A stretch of DNA of 64,000 bases. It comes from JBALVT01 sp045110675 (lineage in GTDB: Bacteria; Pseudomonadota; Gammaproteobacteria; Pseudomonadales; Halieaceae). The notes beneath the pieces are model-generated. The model was not told where the DNA came from. It made no database searches and saw only the letters and a program-made list of their open reading frames with translations. This document shows, piece after piece, positions 1 to 9,336 of the stretch. The stretch lies in contig JBGCGJ010000009.1 in assembly GCA_045110675.1 (NCBI GenBank), forward strand, positions 62,001 through 126,000, written 5' to 3'. The translations under genes were made by a program, and so were the position numbers. The stretch's first letter is position 1. Every line of letters begins with the position of its first letter.

Positions 1-1425
1 GTAGCGAATACGTTCAAAGTCTCGATTTTCGTCGGTGTATCGAATGCCGAGTGTCGTTCTCCAATTGTCATTAAACTCCCACTCGACTTGAGCAAAAGCC
101 GCAAAGGCATCGTTGTCTGCCGCCAGTTCGGACGCCGATGTATTCAAATAGATACCGCCGAGAAACGCCGGATCCCAAGGACCGAGAAAATTGACGTTAA
201 TTCTGCCTTCGGTTTGTTCCTGAAACCAGTAGAGTCCGGTCACATACTGCATACGCTCATCAAACGCACTGCCGGTTAACTTAAACTCCTGACTGTATTG
301 ATCCGTTTCAGATGGATGCTGAAAAGGGTGGACCAAATTTGTACGATGCAGAAAGGGCGTTCCAGTATGGTCAATTTCGTCGTCTTGTGATGCCTCGGTA
401 TATCGCCATCCTGTAATACTCTTGAAGCTCAAATTGTCATTAATCTCCCACTCCGCAACAAAGGAAACCCCTTTATTTTCCGCTTCATAATCACCCCCGA
501 TATCTGAAATTACCGTCCGGGGATCGCCATCGGCCGCTGCCTCGGCACAGAAATCATCCAGAGTTTTGCCCGTCGCAGGAGTAATGCCCAACTCATTGAA
601 GAGGGCCGCCTGCCAACCGTCAAACTCCGGCACAAGCACGCACTTCTGCGGGCGAGCAGTTTGATCCGTTTCAGCCCAATTGACATTCAAATCCAGAACC
701 AGGCTGTCACTGGCTTGCCATCGGGTTTGCCAGATCAGGCTCTGACGATCCTCATCCATGAATTTTCGCCCATCAAACAAATTCTCTATGAAGCCGTCCC
801 GAGTCACCGAGACACCCGAGAGTCGGGTCCACAAATTGTCCGTAATGGGTACGTTTAACACGAAATCGGCGTCGAGTCTGTCCAGGTTGCCCACTCTTAC
901 ACCCACAGATCCTTCGAACTCATCGACCGGCTTATTGGTGGTAAACACCAGCGCACCACCTGTGGTGTTTTTGCCAAACAGCGTACCCTGAGGGCCGCGC
1001 AATACCTGCACGGATTGAATATCATTGAGATCCAACAGGCCACCATCCGGACGCCCGACGTAAATATCATCGATATAAATGCCAACTCCCGAGTCGATAT
1101 TAGCGCCAGTATTCCGCTGGCCTACGCCACGAATGTAGATATTGGCAAGTGGCGCAGTACCGTTGGCCGATGCGACCTCAATATTAGGTGCTATCTGGTT
1201 CAGGTCTGCGAGATTTTTAATACCCGCATCGCGCAGAGCACTGGCATCGAGGGCAGTCACAGCGACGGGTGTCTCCTGCAAACTCTCTGCCCTGCGCCTG
1301 GCCGTCACAATGACCTCCTCCAGCACAAAATCCTGAGCGGACGCATATTGAACAAAACCTGGAGTGAGTGCCGGCAACACCGCCACCGCAATGAGAGAAC
1401 GTCTGAACCAAGAAATCCGGGACAT
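1..1425 (-). CDS. TonB-dependent outer-membrane receptor (3' part beyond left edge)
   Basis: This frame stays open from an ATG at 1425 to the left edge, giving 475 codons of the N-terminal part; the C-terminal barrel and stop lie outside the window. Translation gives a signal peptide ending near ASAQD, a TonB-box-like stretch (LEEVIVTARRR), then a plug domain with YIRGVGQRN and the typical VLRGPQGTLFGKNTTGG. After that come amphipathic beta-strand repeats of the barrel, including EFKLTGS and TLGIRYTDENR. The start has an AGAGG Shine-Dalgarno 7 nt upstream. The family takes up siderophores, vitamins or polymers through the outer membrane using TonB energy. The substrate cannot be told from this part, and no riboswitch or neighbouring pathway gene points to one. 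Confidence 0.93.
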   Translation of the reverse strand, partial: MSRISWFRRSLIAVAVLPALTPGFVQYASAQDFVLEEVIVTARRRAESLQETPVAVTALDASALRDAGIKNLADLNQIAPNIEVASANGTAPLANIYIRGVGQRNTGANIDSGVGIYIDDIYVGRPDGGLLDLNDIQSVQVLRGPQGTLFGKNTTGGALVFTTNKPVDEFEGSVGVRVGNLDRLDADFVLNVPITDNLWTRLSGVSVTRDGFIENLFDGRKFMDEDRQSLIWQTRWQASDSLVLDLNVNWAETDQTARPQKCVLVPEFDGWQAALFNELGITPATGKTLDDFCAEAAADGDPRTVISDIGGDYEAENKGVSFVAEWEINDNLSFKSITGWRYTEASQDDEIDHTGTPFLHRTNLVHPFQHPSETDQYSQEFKLTGSAFDERMQYVTGLYWFQEQTEGRINVNFLGPWDPAFLGGIYLNTSASELAADNDAFAAFAQVEWEFNDNWRTTLGIRYTDENRDFERIRY

Positions 1426-1542
1426 CGCAAACCTCTTTTTATATTTTTTACGGGCGCTCTTCAGATCTATGAGAAATCTATGCGGAGCAAATACAGGTAT
1501 ACGATGTAGAAAAGAAACGCACAAGTTATTTTTGAGCCCGTA

Positions 1543-2628
1543 CTAGGAGTCAGTAAACAAGGGCAGCTGCTGTAATTTCACGCCTTCTCGGGGCTGCAGC
1601 CGCAAGCCCGCACCCAACAATCGAACCGGTTTTGCGCCACGAGGCCATGCAGCCGCGACCAAACGCTGATAGTGCTCAAGGCTGTTCCAATCTTCCCCAC
1701 TAGCTGACATGCCCTCTTCGAGGGTCGTCTGGTTGAAATCTCGATACTTTATCTTGACGAAACGCTTCACAGGAACATAGCTTTGGTTAATTTTTTTGAA
1801 CCGCCGTTCCAGTTCCTCCACGATTGAATCCATCGCCTTTACAACACCCGGCAGATCTTCAATATCTGCACGGAAGGTGTGTTCCACACTAATGGATTTG
1901 CGAGTTCGGGTGGCCTGGACTTCTCGTCTGTCCAACCCCTGCGCCAACTCGGACAGTCGCTTGCCGTATTTTCCGAAGCGCTTTATTAAGTCGTTAAGGG
2001 GAATGCCCTGCAGGTCTCCACAGGTATCCACACCCATGTCGTGCAGTTTTTTAGCAGTGACCTTTCCCACACCATTGATTTTCCCGACCGGCAGGGCAAG
2101 CACGAATTCATCGACCTGATCGGGTGATACTGTAAACACCCCATCGGGCTTGTTCCAATCGCTGGCAACCTTAGCCAAAAATTTATTGGGTGCCACCCCT
2201 GCGGAGACTGTGACCTTCAAGGTCTCCCTAATACGGTTTTTGATTTCATGGGCAATGAGCGTGGCGCTGCCACCACAGCGATCTGAACCCGTCACATCGA
2301 GATAGGCTTCATCCAGGGAGACCGGTTCAATAAGATCAGTGTATTGAGAAAAAATGGCGCGAAACTGATTAGATACTTCTCTGTAGAGCTCGAACCTCGC
2401 GGGTAAAATGATAAGCTGTGGACACAAGGTCAGCGCACGAGATGAGGCCATGGCGGAACGCACTCCGAACTTTCTGGCTTCATAGTTACTGGTGGCAATA
2501 ACGCCTCGACGATCCGAAGAACCACCGACGGCAATGGGCTTGCCAACCAGCTCGGGATTCTCCCTCATTTCTACCGAGGCATAAAACGAGTCCGCATCTA
2601 CATGAATAATTTTTCGCTGGCTTTCCAA
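1543..2628 (-). CDS. dinB: DNA polymerase IV (Y-family translesion polymerase)
   Basis: DinB is an error-prone polymerase that extends past damaged template. Seen here are the N-terminal catalytic motif (RKIIHVDADSFYASVEMR), the second carboxylate motif (SLDEAYLDVT), helix-hairpin-helix residues (GKINGVGKVTAKKL) and the little-finger domain, ending in LQQLPLF, a likely beta-clamp-binding peptide. The frame is open further upstream into msrA, but the homologous N-terminus begins just before RKIIHV. I therefore place the start at the TTG at 2628 (361 residues, near the usual 350), 14 nt after the msrA stop. No strong ribosome-binding site is visible, so the start is uncertain. It appears co-transcribed with msrA. 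Confidence 0.93.
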   Translation of the reverse strand: MESQRKIIHVDADSFYASVEMRENPELVGKPIAVGGSSDRRGVIATSNYEARKFGVRSAMASSRALTLCPQLIILPARFELYREVSNQFRAIFSQYTDLIEPVSLDEAYLDVTGSDRCGGSATLIAHEIKNRIRETLKVTVSAGVAPNKFLAKVASDWNKPDGVFTVSPDQVDEFVLALPVGKINGVGKVTAKKLHDMGVDTCGDLQGIPLNDLIKRFGKYGKRLSELAQGLDRREVQATRTRKSISVEHTFRADIEDLPGVVKAMDSIVEELERRFKKINQSYVPVKRFVKIKYRDFNQTTLEEGMSASGEDWNSLEHYQRLVAAAWPRGAKPVRLLGAGLRLQPREGVKLQQLPLFTDS

Positions 2629-2642
2629 ATAGAATTCTTGCG

Positions 2643-3296
2643 CTAGGCCGACAGGCCAACGGGGCAGCTGACACCTGTCCCACCCAGACCGCAATAGCCA
2701 CCTGGGTTCTTCGCCAAGTACTGTTGGTGATACTCCTCGGCGTAATAAAATTCCGGGGCAGGCAGAATTTCGGTTGTGATATCACCCAGCCCCGCTGAAG
2801 CTAGCGCTGAAGCATATATCGCTTTCGACTCTTCGGCGGCCTGAGCCTGTTCTTCACAAAACGTGTAAATTCCCGAACGATACTGTGTACCCATATCGTT
2901 GCCCTGTCGCATTCCCTGAGTTGGGTTGTGCCCCTCCCAGAACGCCTTTAGCAATTGCTCATAGCTAACTAGCGCAGGATCAAAGACCACCAGAACGACT
3001 TCGTTGTGGCCCGTCTGCCCGCTACAAACCTGCTGGTAAGTGGGGTTGGCGGTCACACCAGCCGAATAGCCTACAGCCGTGGTATAGACCCCTGGAATTT
3101 GCCAAAAGATTCTTTCAACCCCCCAGAAACAACCCATTCCAAAAACAGCTTTCTCCATCTCTGGGGGAAACGGTTCGGACAGAGGATTATTGTTAACAAA
3201 GTGTGCAGTGGGAATTTTCATAACTGTGTCATTTCCAGGTAGGGCCGACTCGGCAGTGGGCATGGCGTGTTTTTTACGAATATCGAATAGTTTCAT
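2643..3296 (-). CDS. msrA: Peptide-methionine (S)-S-oxide reductase
   Basis: MsrA repairs oxidised methionine in proteins. The 217-residue product has the catalytic motif [10 protein letters not shown] (residues about 53-62), the conserved stretches [14 protein letters not shown] and [16 protein letters not shown], and further cysteines near the C-terminus ([12 protein letters not shown]) suited to resolving the sulfenic acid. The N-terminal extension beginning MKLFDI is of the kind found in E. coli MsrA, which supports the ATG at 3296. It lies 14 nt upstream of dinB on the same strand and diverges from phoD. A methionine repair enzyme paired with a lesion-bypass polymerase suggests a stress-related transcript; that is inference. 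Confidence 0.96.
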   Translation of the reverse strand: MKLFDIRKKHAMPTAESALPGNDTVMKIPTAHFVNNNPLSEPFPPEMEKAVFGMGCFWGVERIFWQIPGVYTTAVGYSAGVTANPTYQQVCSGQTGHNEVVLVVFDPALVSYEQLLKAFWEGHNPTQGMRQGNDMGTQYRSGIYTFCEEQAQAAEESKAIYASALASAGLGDITTEILPAPEFYYAEEYHQQYLAKNPGGYCGLGGTGVSCPVGLSA

Positions 3297-3405
3297 ACCA
3301 GCTAGTATAGCCCCAGCTATGCCACCGCGAAACGCTTAGACGGCAGGTATTCCAATTCTCTTCACATGTGGGATAAAGTGAGGTTCTTTATTCCACTCCA
3401 AAGCG

Positions 3406-5418
3406 ATGCTGGCAATGCCCATTTCACGAAGATCGGTGCTTAAACTGCTGTCCAGCAGTACTTTTGTATTTTCCGCAGCGCCTGGCTCGGCTATCCCTAA
3501 AGCACTCAACCCCGATCTACCCGCTCTTCAATTTACGGAGGGGGTGGCATCCGCAGACCCACATCCTGACGCTGTTATGTTGTGGACAAGAGCCGAGCCT
3601 TTGGTGAGAGCTGAACGCGTGTCGCTGATGGTACAGCTTAGTTCGCATTCCGACTTTAGCCGCGTGATCGTAGAGGAACTATTAGAATCGAGCGAGAAAT
3701 CGGACTATACAGTCAGAACCTATATCACCGGTTTATCTCCGGACACCACTTACTACTATCGATTTATCGGCCCGGGGAAAACCCATTCCAGAGTGGGAAG
3801 AACACGAACTGCGCCCGATCAAGATCAAGCGAAAGACGTCAATCTGGCATTTGTCAGTTGCCAGAGTTATGAACAGGCGTTCTATGGGGCTTGGGCCCGA
3901 ATGCTCGAGGACGACCGACAAGCGGCCGAATCTGAACAAATACAATTTGTGCTGCAACTTGGCGACTTCATTTACGAGCGCAATTGGAATAAAACTTATG
4001 CAGGCGGCCCACAGCCGCGCTACGTCCCGCCATTTCCAGATGGCGTCAAAACCGACAAAACCCGCTATGCAGTTTCACTGGCTGACTACCGGCATCTTTA
4101 CAAAACCTATCTGCGCGATCCCCATCTCCAGGAGGCGAGGGCCAGATGGCCTTTTATCTCGATCTGGGATGACCACGAGTTCAGCAATGATAATTTCCAA
4201 AGTTATTCGAATTACGGCGGAGAACCGACACTGGCCGCCCAACGCAAACTCGATTCAAATCAAGCGTGGTTTGAGTTCGTCCCATGCGTACTCAATGAGC
4301 TCAAGGACCAGGATGCACACAACTTTAAACCCGCGCAAATAACCGGGCAGGAGCAAGCGGACAATGCATCGGCGCGGGACAGCCTGCGTATTTATCGATC
4401 GCTTAAATGGGGCAAACATCTTGATATCGTACTCACCGACACTCGCAGTTATCGCTCTGGCCCATGTGTCTCCCCACATCTGGCCGAGAGCCTCGGCCTA
4501 CCGCTCAATACACTAAAGCTCGTTGAAATTGCAGACTATGGGTCGCAATACAACAATGGCAATCCCCCTGAATTTTTGCCCTACGGAGATGGAAAGACTC
4601 CCAATCCAGCGATGGATCGTCAACCTGGCACGTGTATGGGTAACGAACAACGGAACTGGTTTCTCGACGCCCTGGCCTCCTCAAGGGCAACCTGGAAATT
4701 GTGGGGTAACGCACTGCCATTGATGCCTTTCAATGTCGACTTATCGGCGATACCCATGTCCGATCTTGAGGACAGCATTGTCAATGTCGACGCTTGGGCG
4801 GGATACCCCTATGAGCAAAAGCAGATAATGACCCGACTGCGAGATCAAGGCATAGCGGGCGTGGTCTCACTGTCTGGTGACCACCATACCCACGGAGCGG
4901 GCAGTATTAGTTGGTCGAACACCGACCCCGAAGCCACACCAGTTGCCGTGGATTTCGCCTGCGCGGGGATCAGTTCAAACTCATTTTTTGAAACCATTGT
5001 CGATGCGGCGCAAAAAGGCAGCGCAGAATTTCAGCAAATGGTGTTTGTCGAAGTCGACGGCAAGCGCGTGCCGGTCTGGCATCTCACCATGCTGCGTGGT
5101 GTACTCGCGTCTTTTACTTATTCGCTAACAGAGCTCGATAGCGTTGCGAACTGGCTGGGGCCCAACAAGGCTAATTCCGGTTTAAAATACGTCGATACGA
5201 CCGCGAACGGCTATGGCTTAGCGCATTTTACAGCCGAGGATCTCAAAGTGGAGCTGGTTACCATGGAGGATATAACCAATCCCTTCGACCAGCCTCCTGG
5301 CGTCAAAAACAAAACCAGGTTCCATGTGCCCTCTTGGCAAAGTGGGGAAAGCCCAGTCTTGAATGGCCCTGTTTTTGAGGGTGCGGCACCCTTTCCTTTT
5401 GATACACAACAGGTGTAA
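3406..5418 (+). CDS. phoD: PhoD-family alkaline phosphatase/phosphodiesterase, Tat-exported
   Basis: The 670-residue product begins with a twin-arginine signal (SRRSVLKLL near residue 8, then a short hydrophobic run), so export of the folded, metal-loaded enzyme is expected. The PhoD N-terminal Fn3-like domain (ASADPHPDAVMLWTR) is followed by a metallophosphatase domain with LQLGDFIYE, IWDDHEFSND and SGDHHTHG, the metal-binding clusters of the family. PhoD enzymes use Fe3+/Ca2+ to release phosphate from mono- and diesters. ATG codons at 3406 and 3415 are both possible starts. It stands alone, divergent from msrA. No Pho box was confidently found. The length is somewhat above the B. subtilis enzyme because of loop insertions. 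Confidence 0.92.
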   Translation: MLAMPISRRSVLKLLSSSTFVFSAAPGSAIPKALNPDLPALQFTEGVASADPHPDAVMLWTRAEPLVRAERVSLMVQLSSHSDFSRVIVEELLESSEKSDYTVRTYITGLSPDTTYYYRFIGPGKTHSRVGRTRTAPDQDQAKDVNLAFVSCQSYEQAFYGAWARMLEDDRQAAESEQIQFVLQLGDFIYERNWNKTYAGGPQPRYVPPFPDGVKTDKTRYAVSLADYRHLYKTYLRDPHLQEARARWPFISIWDDHEFSNDNFQSYSNYGGEPTLAAQRKLDSNQAWFEFVPCVLNELKDQDAHNFKPAQITGQEQADNASARDSLRIYRSLKWGKHLDIVLTDTRSYRSGPCVSPHLAESLGLPLNTLKLVEIADYGSQYNNGNPPEFLPYGDGKTPNPAMDRQPGTCMGNEQRNWFLDALASSRATWKLWGNALPLMPFNVDLSAIPMSDLEDSIVNVDAWAGYPYEQKQIMTRLRDQGIAGVVSLSGDHHTHGAGSISWSNTDPEATPVAVDFACAGISSNSFFETIVDAAQKGSAEFQQMVFVEVDGKRVPVWHLTMLRGVLASFTYSLTELDSVANWLGPNKANSGLKYVDTTANGYGLAHFTAEDLKVELVTMEDITNPFDQPPGVKNKTRFHVPSWQSGESPVLNGPVFEGAAPFPFDTQQV

Positions 5419-5430
5419 GCTGGAAAAAAC

Positions 5431-5451
5431 ACCGGTTACTAGCTAGCCGGT
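5431..5451. other. Stem-loop downstream of phoD
   Basis: The stretch can form an 8-bp stem (ACCGG with CCGGT plus three further pairs including one G-U) around a 5-nt loop, 12 nt after the phoD stop. A short A-run precedes it but no T-run follows, so it is a poor intrinsic terminator for the plus strand. It may act as an mRNA 3'-end structure. Confidence 0.35.
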
Positions 5452-5567
5452 CATATCAGCGTCATATTTTACAAATACTATGATGCAAACCCAAAACAAC
5501 CCGCCGGACCCTCTCAGCTAAAGTCTGACTCTGGAGAGACCCCGACAAAAATATAGAAGTAAGAACA

Positions 5568-5738
5568 ATGACACCACAAACCCCAACATTCGACCCAAGT
5601 GAGCTGTGCAATCGCAAACTGTTGGAGATGATCAACACTGAATACGCCAACTCGGAAAACAAGGCGCAGCTCGAGGCTGCCCTGGCAGAGCTCAAAGAGC
5701 GACGAGTCGATCTTGCCAAGCTGCATCCAGGCAAGTAG
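5568..5738 (+). CDS. Small hypothetical protein, 56 residues, helical
   Basis: An ATG at 5568, preceded by a purine-rich stretch (GAAGTAAG), opens a 56-codon frame ending at TAG 5736-5738. The product has a proline/threonine-rich start followed by a charged, leucine/alanine-rich segment (from about residue 15 to 53) typical of one or two amphipathic helices. It ends in HPGK. No signal peptide or membrane segment is seen. It lies 56 nt upstream of the VWA gene on the same strand, so the two could be co-transcribed. I do not recognise the family. The reading frame is clean and composition matches neighbouring genes, but a gene this short remains a prediction. Confidence 0.6.
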   Translation: MTPQTPTFDPSELCNRKLLEMINTEYANSENKAQLEAALAELKERRVDLAKLHPGK

Positions 5739-5794
5739 CAGCGCAACAGTTTAGAACCAGGCAACAGCAAAGCGTAGGTCGACGCTGCGAATTT

Positions 5795-6478
5795 ATGGCA
5801 AAGCCACCCTCAAAGCGATCATCTGCCACTGAGATTAATCGCTTTTTACAACAAACGAAAAGCATCACCGAGTTCGTGGCAAATCAGCCGCGTCTTCTTT
5901 TCGCCATCGATGCGACAGCAAGCCGCCAACCCACCTGGGATACCGCCTGCCATTTGCAGCAGGAGATGTTTCAGGCCAGCGGCAAAATTGCTTCCCTGTC
6001 GGTTCAGCTATGCTACTTTCGCGGTTTTCATGATTTCTCAGCCAGCCCCTGGCTGAACAACAGTGCCGAGCTGTCCCGCAAAATGTCCGCCGTTCGTTGC
6101 GAAGGAGGCCACACGCAAATCGCTCGCCTGCTGAAGCACGCGCAAACCGAGCATCAAAAGGTAGCCATTAAAGCCGTGGTATTTATCGGCGATGCCATCG
6201 AAGAGAGCCCTGATAGTCTGTGCAATCTTGCAGGTCAGTGCGGGCTGTTGAAATTGCCGCTGTTTATGTTTCAGGAAGGTAGAAATAAGAGAGTCACAAA
6301 CACCTTTAAGGACATGGCCCGTCTCAGCGGGGGCGCGTTCGCCCACTTTGATCAAAACAGTGCCAGGAGGCTCGCCGATTTACTTGGGGCCGTCGCAAGC
6401 TATGCCGCCGGGGGTCGCCAGGCTCTCGAGAACAACAACTCGGAGATGGCCAAAGCCCTGCTGAAACAGCTACCATAA
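5795..6478 (+). CDS. von Willebrand factor A (VWA) domain-like protein
   Basis: The 227-residue product looks like a single cytoplasmic VWA fold. A short basic N-terminus is followed by a hydrophobic strand and a MIDAS-like motif D39-A-T-A-S43 (DxTxS instead of the usual DxSxS). Strands (AVVFIGDAIEE; LPLFMFQEG) alternate with helices, as expected for VWA. No signal peptide or transmembrane segment is visible. VWA proteins usually mediate metal-dependent protein contacts. Similar small VWA proteins occur with J-domain proteins, and one is encoded 3.3 kb downstream here (9753), separated by a symporter and the sulfite dehydrogenase genes. A functional link is inference. Confidence 0.7.
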   Translation: MAKPPSKRSSATEINRFLQQTKSITEFVANQPRLLFAIDATASRQPTWDTACHLQQEMFQASGKIASLSVQLCYFRGFHDFSASPWLNNSAELSRKMSAVRCEGGHTQIARLLKHAQTEHQKVAIKAVVFIGDAIEESPDSLCNLAGQCGLLKLPLFMFQEGRNKRVTNTFKDMARLSGGAFAHFDQNSARRLADLLGAVASYAAGGRQALENNNSEMAKALLKQLP

Positions 6479-6543
6479 GGGGCCAATAATAAATCGAATA
6501 GTCGGCCGTAAAAACGGCTGCATGAATACAGGGCGCCGAAACC

Positions 6544-7983
6544 ATGAATATTGACGAACTGATCAACCAGGCCGTCGCTCCCCTGACGAGCGCGGTCTCA
6601 AGTGTTGTTTTCTTTACCGTACCCCTATTTGGCGTCGACATTCCTCTGGTCGTTGTCTGGCTGGTTTTAGCTGCCATTTATTTCACTGTGTACTTTCGCT
6701 TTCTCAACTTCAGCGGGTTTTCCCACGCGTTTCGCCTGGTGAGAGGCGACTACGAGAAGGAAAAGGATCCCCCCGGTGAGGTGACTCACTTTCAAGCATT
6801 GGCTACCGCGGTTTCAGGCACCGTTGGCATCGGCAACATCGGTGGTGTCGCGGTGGCGATTTCTCTCGGAGGTCCGGGCGCCACTTTTTGGATGATCATC
6901 GCTGGCCTGCTGGGTATGTCCACCAAATTCATCGAGTGTACTCTCGGCACTATGTACCGACACGTCAACGAAGATGGCTCGGTTTCGGGGGGGCCGATGT
7001 ACTACCTGGAGCGGGGTTTCAAAGAAAAGAACATGCCTGGGTTTGGAAAATTCATTGGCCGCTTTTACGCTCTGGGCATCGTCCTCGGCTGTCTGGGTAT
7101 AGGCAATATGTTTCAATCAAACCAGGCCTACGTCCAATTTGTGAACGTAACGGGCGGCGTCGATGGCAGTTGGTTTGCCGACAAGGGATGGCTGTTCGGC
7201 ATCATCCTGGCACTACTGGTAGGCACGGTGATTATCGGCGGGATAAAAAGCATTGCCAAAGTGACAAGCAAGGTGGTGCCTTTTATGGCGGTGTTGTATT
7301 GCGGTAGCGCCATCCTCATGCTCGGCTTTAACTACGAGGCTATCCCCTTCGCAATCAACGCTATTATACAAGGTGCGCTCAGTCCCCAAGGAATGGGCGG
7401 TGGTGCCGTCGGTGTGATGATTATAGGTTTTCAGCGGGCGGTTTTTTCCAATGAGGCGGGTATCGGCTCCGCTGCAATCGCACACTCGGCGGTACAAACA
7501 ACACAACCGATTACCGAAGGTTATGTCTCTCTATTGGAGCCATTTATCGATACGGTGGTAATTTGTACTTTGACCGCACTGGTAATCGTCACCACGTTTT
7601 ACTACGAGCCCGGCTTTCATCAGGGGCTCGGTGGTATCGAAATGACCTCGGCAGCCTTTGAGCGAAACTTGTCATGGTCGCCAGTATTAATTGCTATTGC
7701 GGGAATGCTGTTTGCTTTTTCGACTATGATTGCCTGGGCCTATTACGGGCTCAAGGGCTGGACATATCTGGTGGGCAATGGCAAGTGGGCCAGCGGAGGG
7801 TTCAAACTGGTGTTCTGCGGGTTTGTCGCCTTAGGCTGCAGTATCCAATTGAAGGCAGTCCTGGATTTCTCGGATGCACTCGTGTTTCTCATTTGCATCC
7901 CAAATATTATCGGTCTGTATATGCTCGCTCCCGTTGTGCGCCGTGAACTGGAGAGATACAACCAGAAATTTCGCAATCTTTAG
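6544..7983 (+). CDS. Sodium:alanine symporter family protein (AGCS)
   Basis: This 479-residue integral membrane protein has about 11 hydrophobic segments and the AGCS signature around residues 88-110 (SGTVGIGNIGGVAVAISLGGPG). Other conserved blocks are GGPMYYLERG and NEAGIGSAAIAHSAV. AGCS carriers import alanine or glycine with Na+. The gene starts at ATG 6544 and ends 27 nt before the sulfite dehydrogenase gene on the same strand. A second, only distantly similar AGCS gene lies at 21407-22804, and alanine dehydrogenase with an Lrp-type regulator lies at 58.7-60.7 kb. Alanine use by this organism is therefore likely. Exact substrate unknown. Confidence 0.93.
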   Translation: MNIDELINQAVAPLTSAVSSVVFFTVPLFGVDIPLVVVWLVLAAIYFTVYFRFLNFSGFSHAFRLVRGDYEKEKDPPGEVTHFQALATAVSGTVGIGNIGGVAVAISLGGPGATFWMIIAGLLGMSTKFIECTLGTMYRHVNEDGSVSGGPMYYLERGFKEKNMPGFGKFIGRFYALGIVLGCLGIGNMFQSNQAYVQFVNVTGGVDGSWFADKGWLFGIILALLVGTVIIGGIKSIAKVTSKVVPFMAVLYCGSAILMLGFNYEAIPFAINAIIQGALSPQGMGGGAVGVMIIGFQRAVFSNEAGIGSAAIAHSAVQTTQPITEGYVSLLEPFIDTVVICTLTALVIVTTFYYEPGFHQGLGGIEMTSAAFERNLSWSPVLIAIAGMLFAFSTMIAWAYYGLKGWTYLVGNGKWASGGFKLVFCGFVALGCSIQLKAVLDFSDALVFLICIPNIIGLYMLAPVVRRELERYNQKFRNL

Positions 7984-8010
7984 AGCCAATTTGACACGAC
8001 AGAGGTACGC

Positions 8011-9336
8011 ATGACGGATTCCAAAAAGACAATAGGCCTCCACGAACTGTATCAAATCGATGGCGAAACCGCCGATGAAAAAGTCTGGGGACGCAAGGTT
8101 GACCCCACCACTCGACGAGGGTTTTTACAGCGCAGTGGCCTGGCCGCCATGGCAGGCTTTATCGGCTCATCCATACCATTTTCAAGCAACATGCCGGGCG
8201 GCCTCATCCCGATAGCCATCGCCGATAGTGCTGAACCCTTCAGCATAGAGGGTAAAGAAGGCTTGAGAATCCTCAACGACCGTCCGATAAATGCGGAGAC
8301 ACCCCCGCATCTTTTGGACGATCAATTGACCCCAGCGAAGCACTTTTTCGTGCGCAACAACGGTATTCCACCGGCTTTGCAGTCGATAGAAAACCCGGAA
8401 CAATGGGTTCTGGAAATTGGCGGTGAAGCCGCCCAACAATCGAAGTCGTACACTCTCAAGGAACTGAAGGAAAAGTTCACTCACCATAGCTATGCACTGA
8501 CTCTGGAGTGTGGGGGCAATGGAAGAAGCGAGTTTGACCCGCCTGCAAAAGGTAACCAATGGTCTACCGGTGCCGTAGGTTGCGCAAAATGGACAGGGGT
8601 TCGACTGCGAGATGTTCTGGAAGATTGTGGCATCGCCAAAGATGCTGTTTACATTGGTTACTACGGTGCGGATACACACCTGTCAGGTAATCCAGGCAAG
8701 CACAGCATTTCCCGCGGAGTTCCACTGCAAAAGGCTCTGGAAGACGAATCACTCATCGCCTGGCAATTTAATGATGAAGATATTCCTTATCTCAATGGCG
8801 CTCCTCTGCGACTGGTCACCGGCGGCTGGCCGGCTTCCACCTCAGGTAAGTGGTTGAAAAAAATTGTTATACGCAACCAAGTTCACGACGGTGCCAAAAT
8901 GGCGGCTCCCTCCTACAGTGTTCCCTGCAAGCCAGTAGCTCCCGGAAGTAAAGTTGCCGAGAGTGAGATGTGCATCATTGAGTCTATGCCCGTTAAGTCC
9001 CTGGTCACATTCCCAAAGAGCGGTGTAAGCCATTCCGTGAAAGAGTCCTTTAGCTGTCGCGGCAAGGCCTGGGCGGGCGATCTAAGTGTGGCCAAGGTTG
9101 AAGTGTCTATCGATTTTGGCGCTACCTGGCAAACAGCCGAGCTGGACGCGGCACCGAATCGCCTGGCCTGGCAGCAGTGGCGAAGTAAGCTGGCTTTCCC
9201 CGAGCCGGGTTATTATGAAGTTTGGGCGAGAGCGACAGATTCCAAGGGCCAGTCGCAACCCATGCTTGTGCCGGGCTGGAATCCCAAGGGCTACCTGAAT
9301 AACGCATGCCACCGAATTGCAGTTCAGGTGGTCTGA
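8011..9336 (+). CDS. sorA: Molybdopterin sulfite dehydrogenase, SorA/SoxC-like
   Basis: The 441-residue product has a Tat signal (T-T-R35-R36-G-F-L-Q), preceded by an unusually long n-region of about 34 residues. It has the sulfite-oxidase fold: the molybdenum-ligating cysteine is C167 in LECGGNGR, followed by WTGVRLRDVL and the dimerisation domain (VEVSIDFGATWQ). These enzymes oxidise sulfite to sulfate in the periplasm and pass electrons to cytochrome c. The very next gene, starting directly after this stop codon, encodes a small cytochrome c, the arrangement of SorAB. A SoxC-type role is possible, but no other sox genes are present. Sulfite could come from taurine or other organosulfur compounds; that is inference. 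Confidence 0.85.
   Translation: MTDSKKTIGLHELYQIDGETADEKVWGRKVDPTTRRGFLQRSGLAAMAGFIGSSIPFSSNMPGGLIPIAIADSAEPFSIEGKEGLRILNDRPINAETPPHLLDDQLTPAKHFFVRNNGIPPALQSIENPEQWVLEIGGEAAQQSKSYTLKELKEKFTHHSYALTLECGGNGRSEFDPPAKGNQWSTGAVGCAKWTGVRLRDVLEDCGIAKDAVYIGYYGADTHLSGNPGKHSISRGVPLQKALEDESLIAWQFNDEDIPYLNGAPLRLVTGGWPASTSGKWLKKIVIRNQVHDGAKMAAPSYSVPCKPVAPGSKVAESEMCIIESMPVKSLVTFPKSGVSHSVKESFSCRGKAWAGDLSVAKVEVSIDFGATWQTAELDAAPNRLAWQQWRSKLAFPEPGYYEVWARATDSKGQSQPMLVPGWNPKGYLNNACHRIAVQVV

Noticed and set aside
298..673. Repeated TTGATCCGTTTCAG at 298 and 660
   Set aside because: Both copies lie in the TonB receptor coding sequence and encode the short peptide ETDQ; looks coincidental.
661..1546. Several plus-strand open frames of 60-164 codons opposite the left-edge gene
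   Set aside because: The minus strand holds an uninterrupted TonB receptor frame with clear motifs; the plus-strand frames have no motifs or ribosome sites and are antisense shadows.
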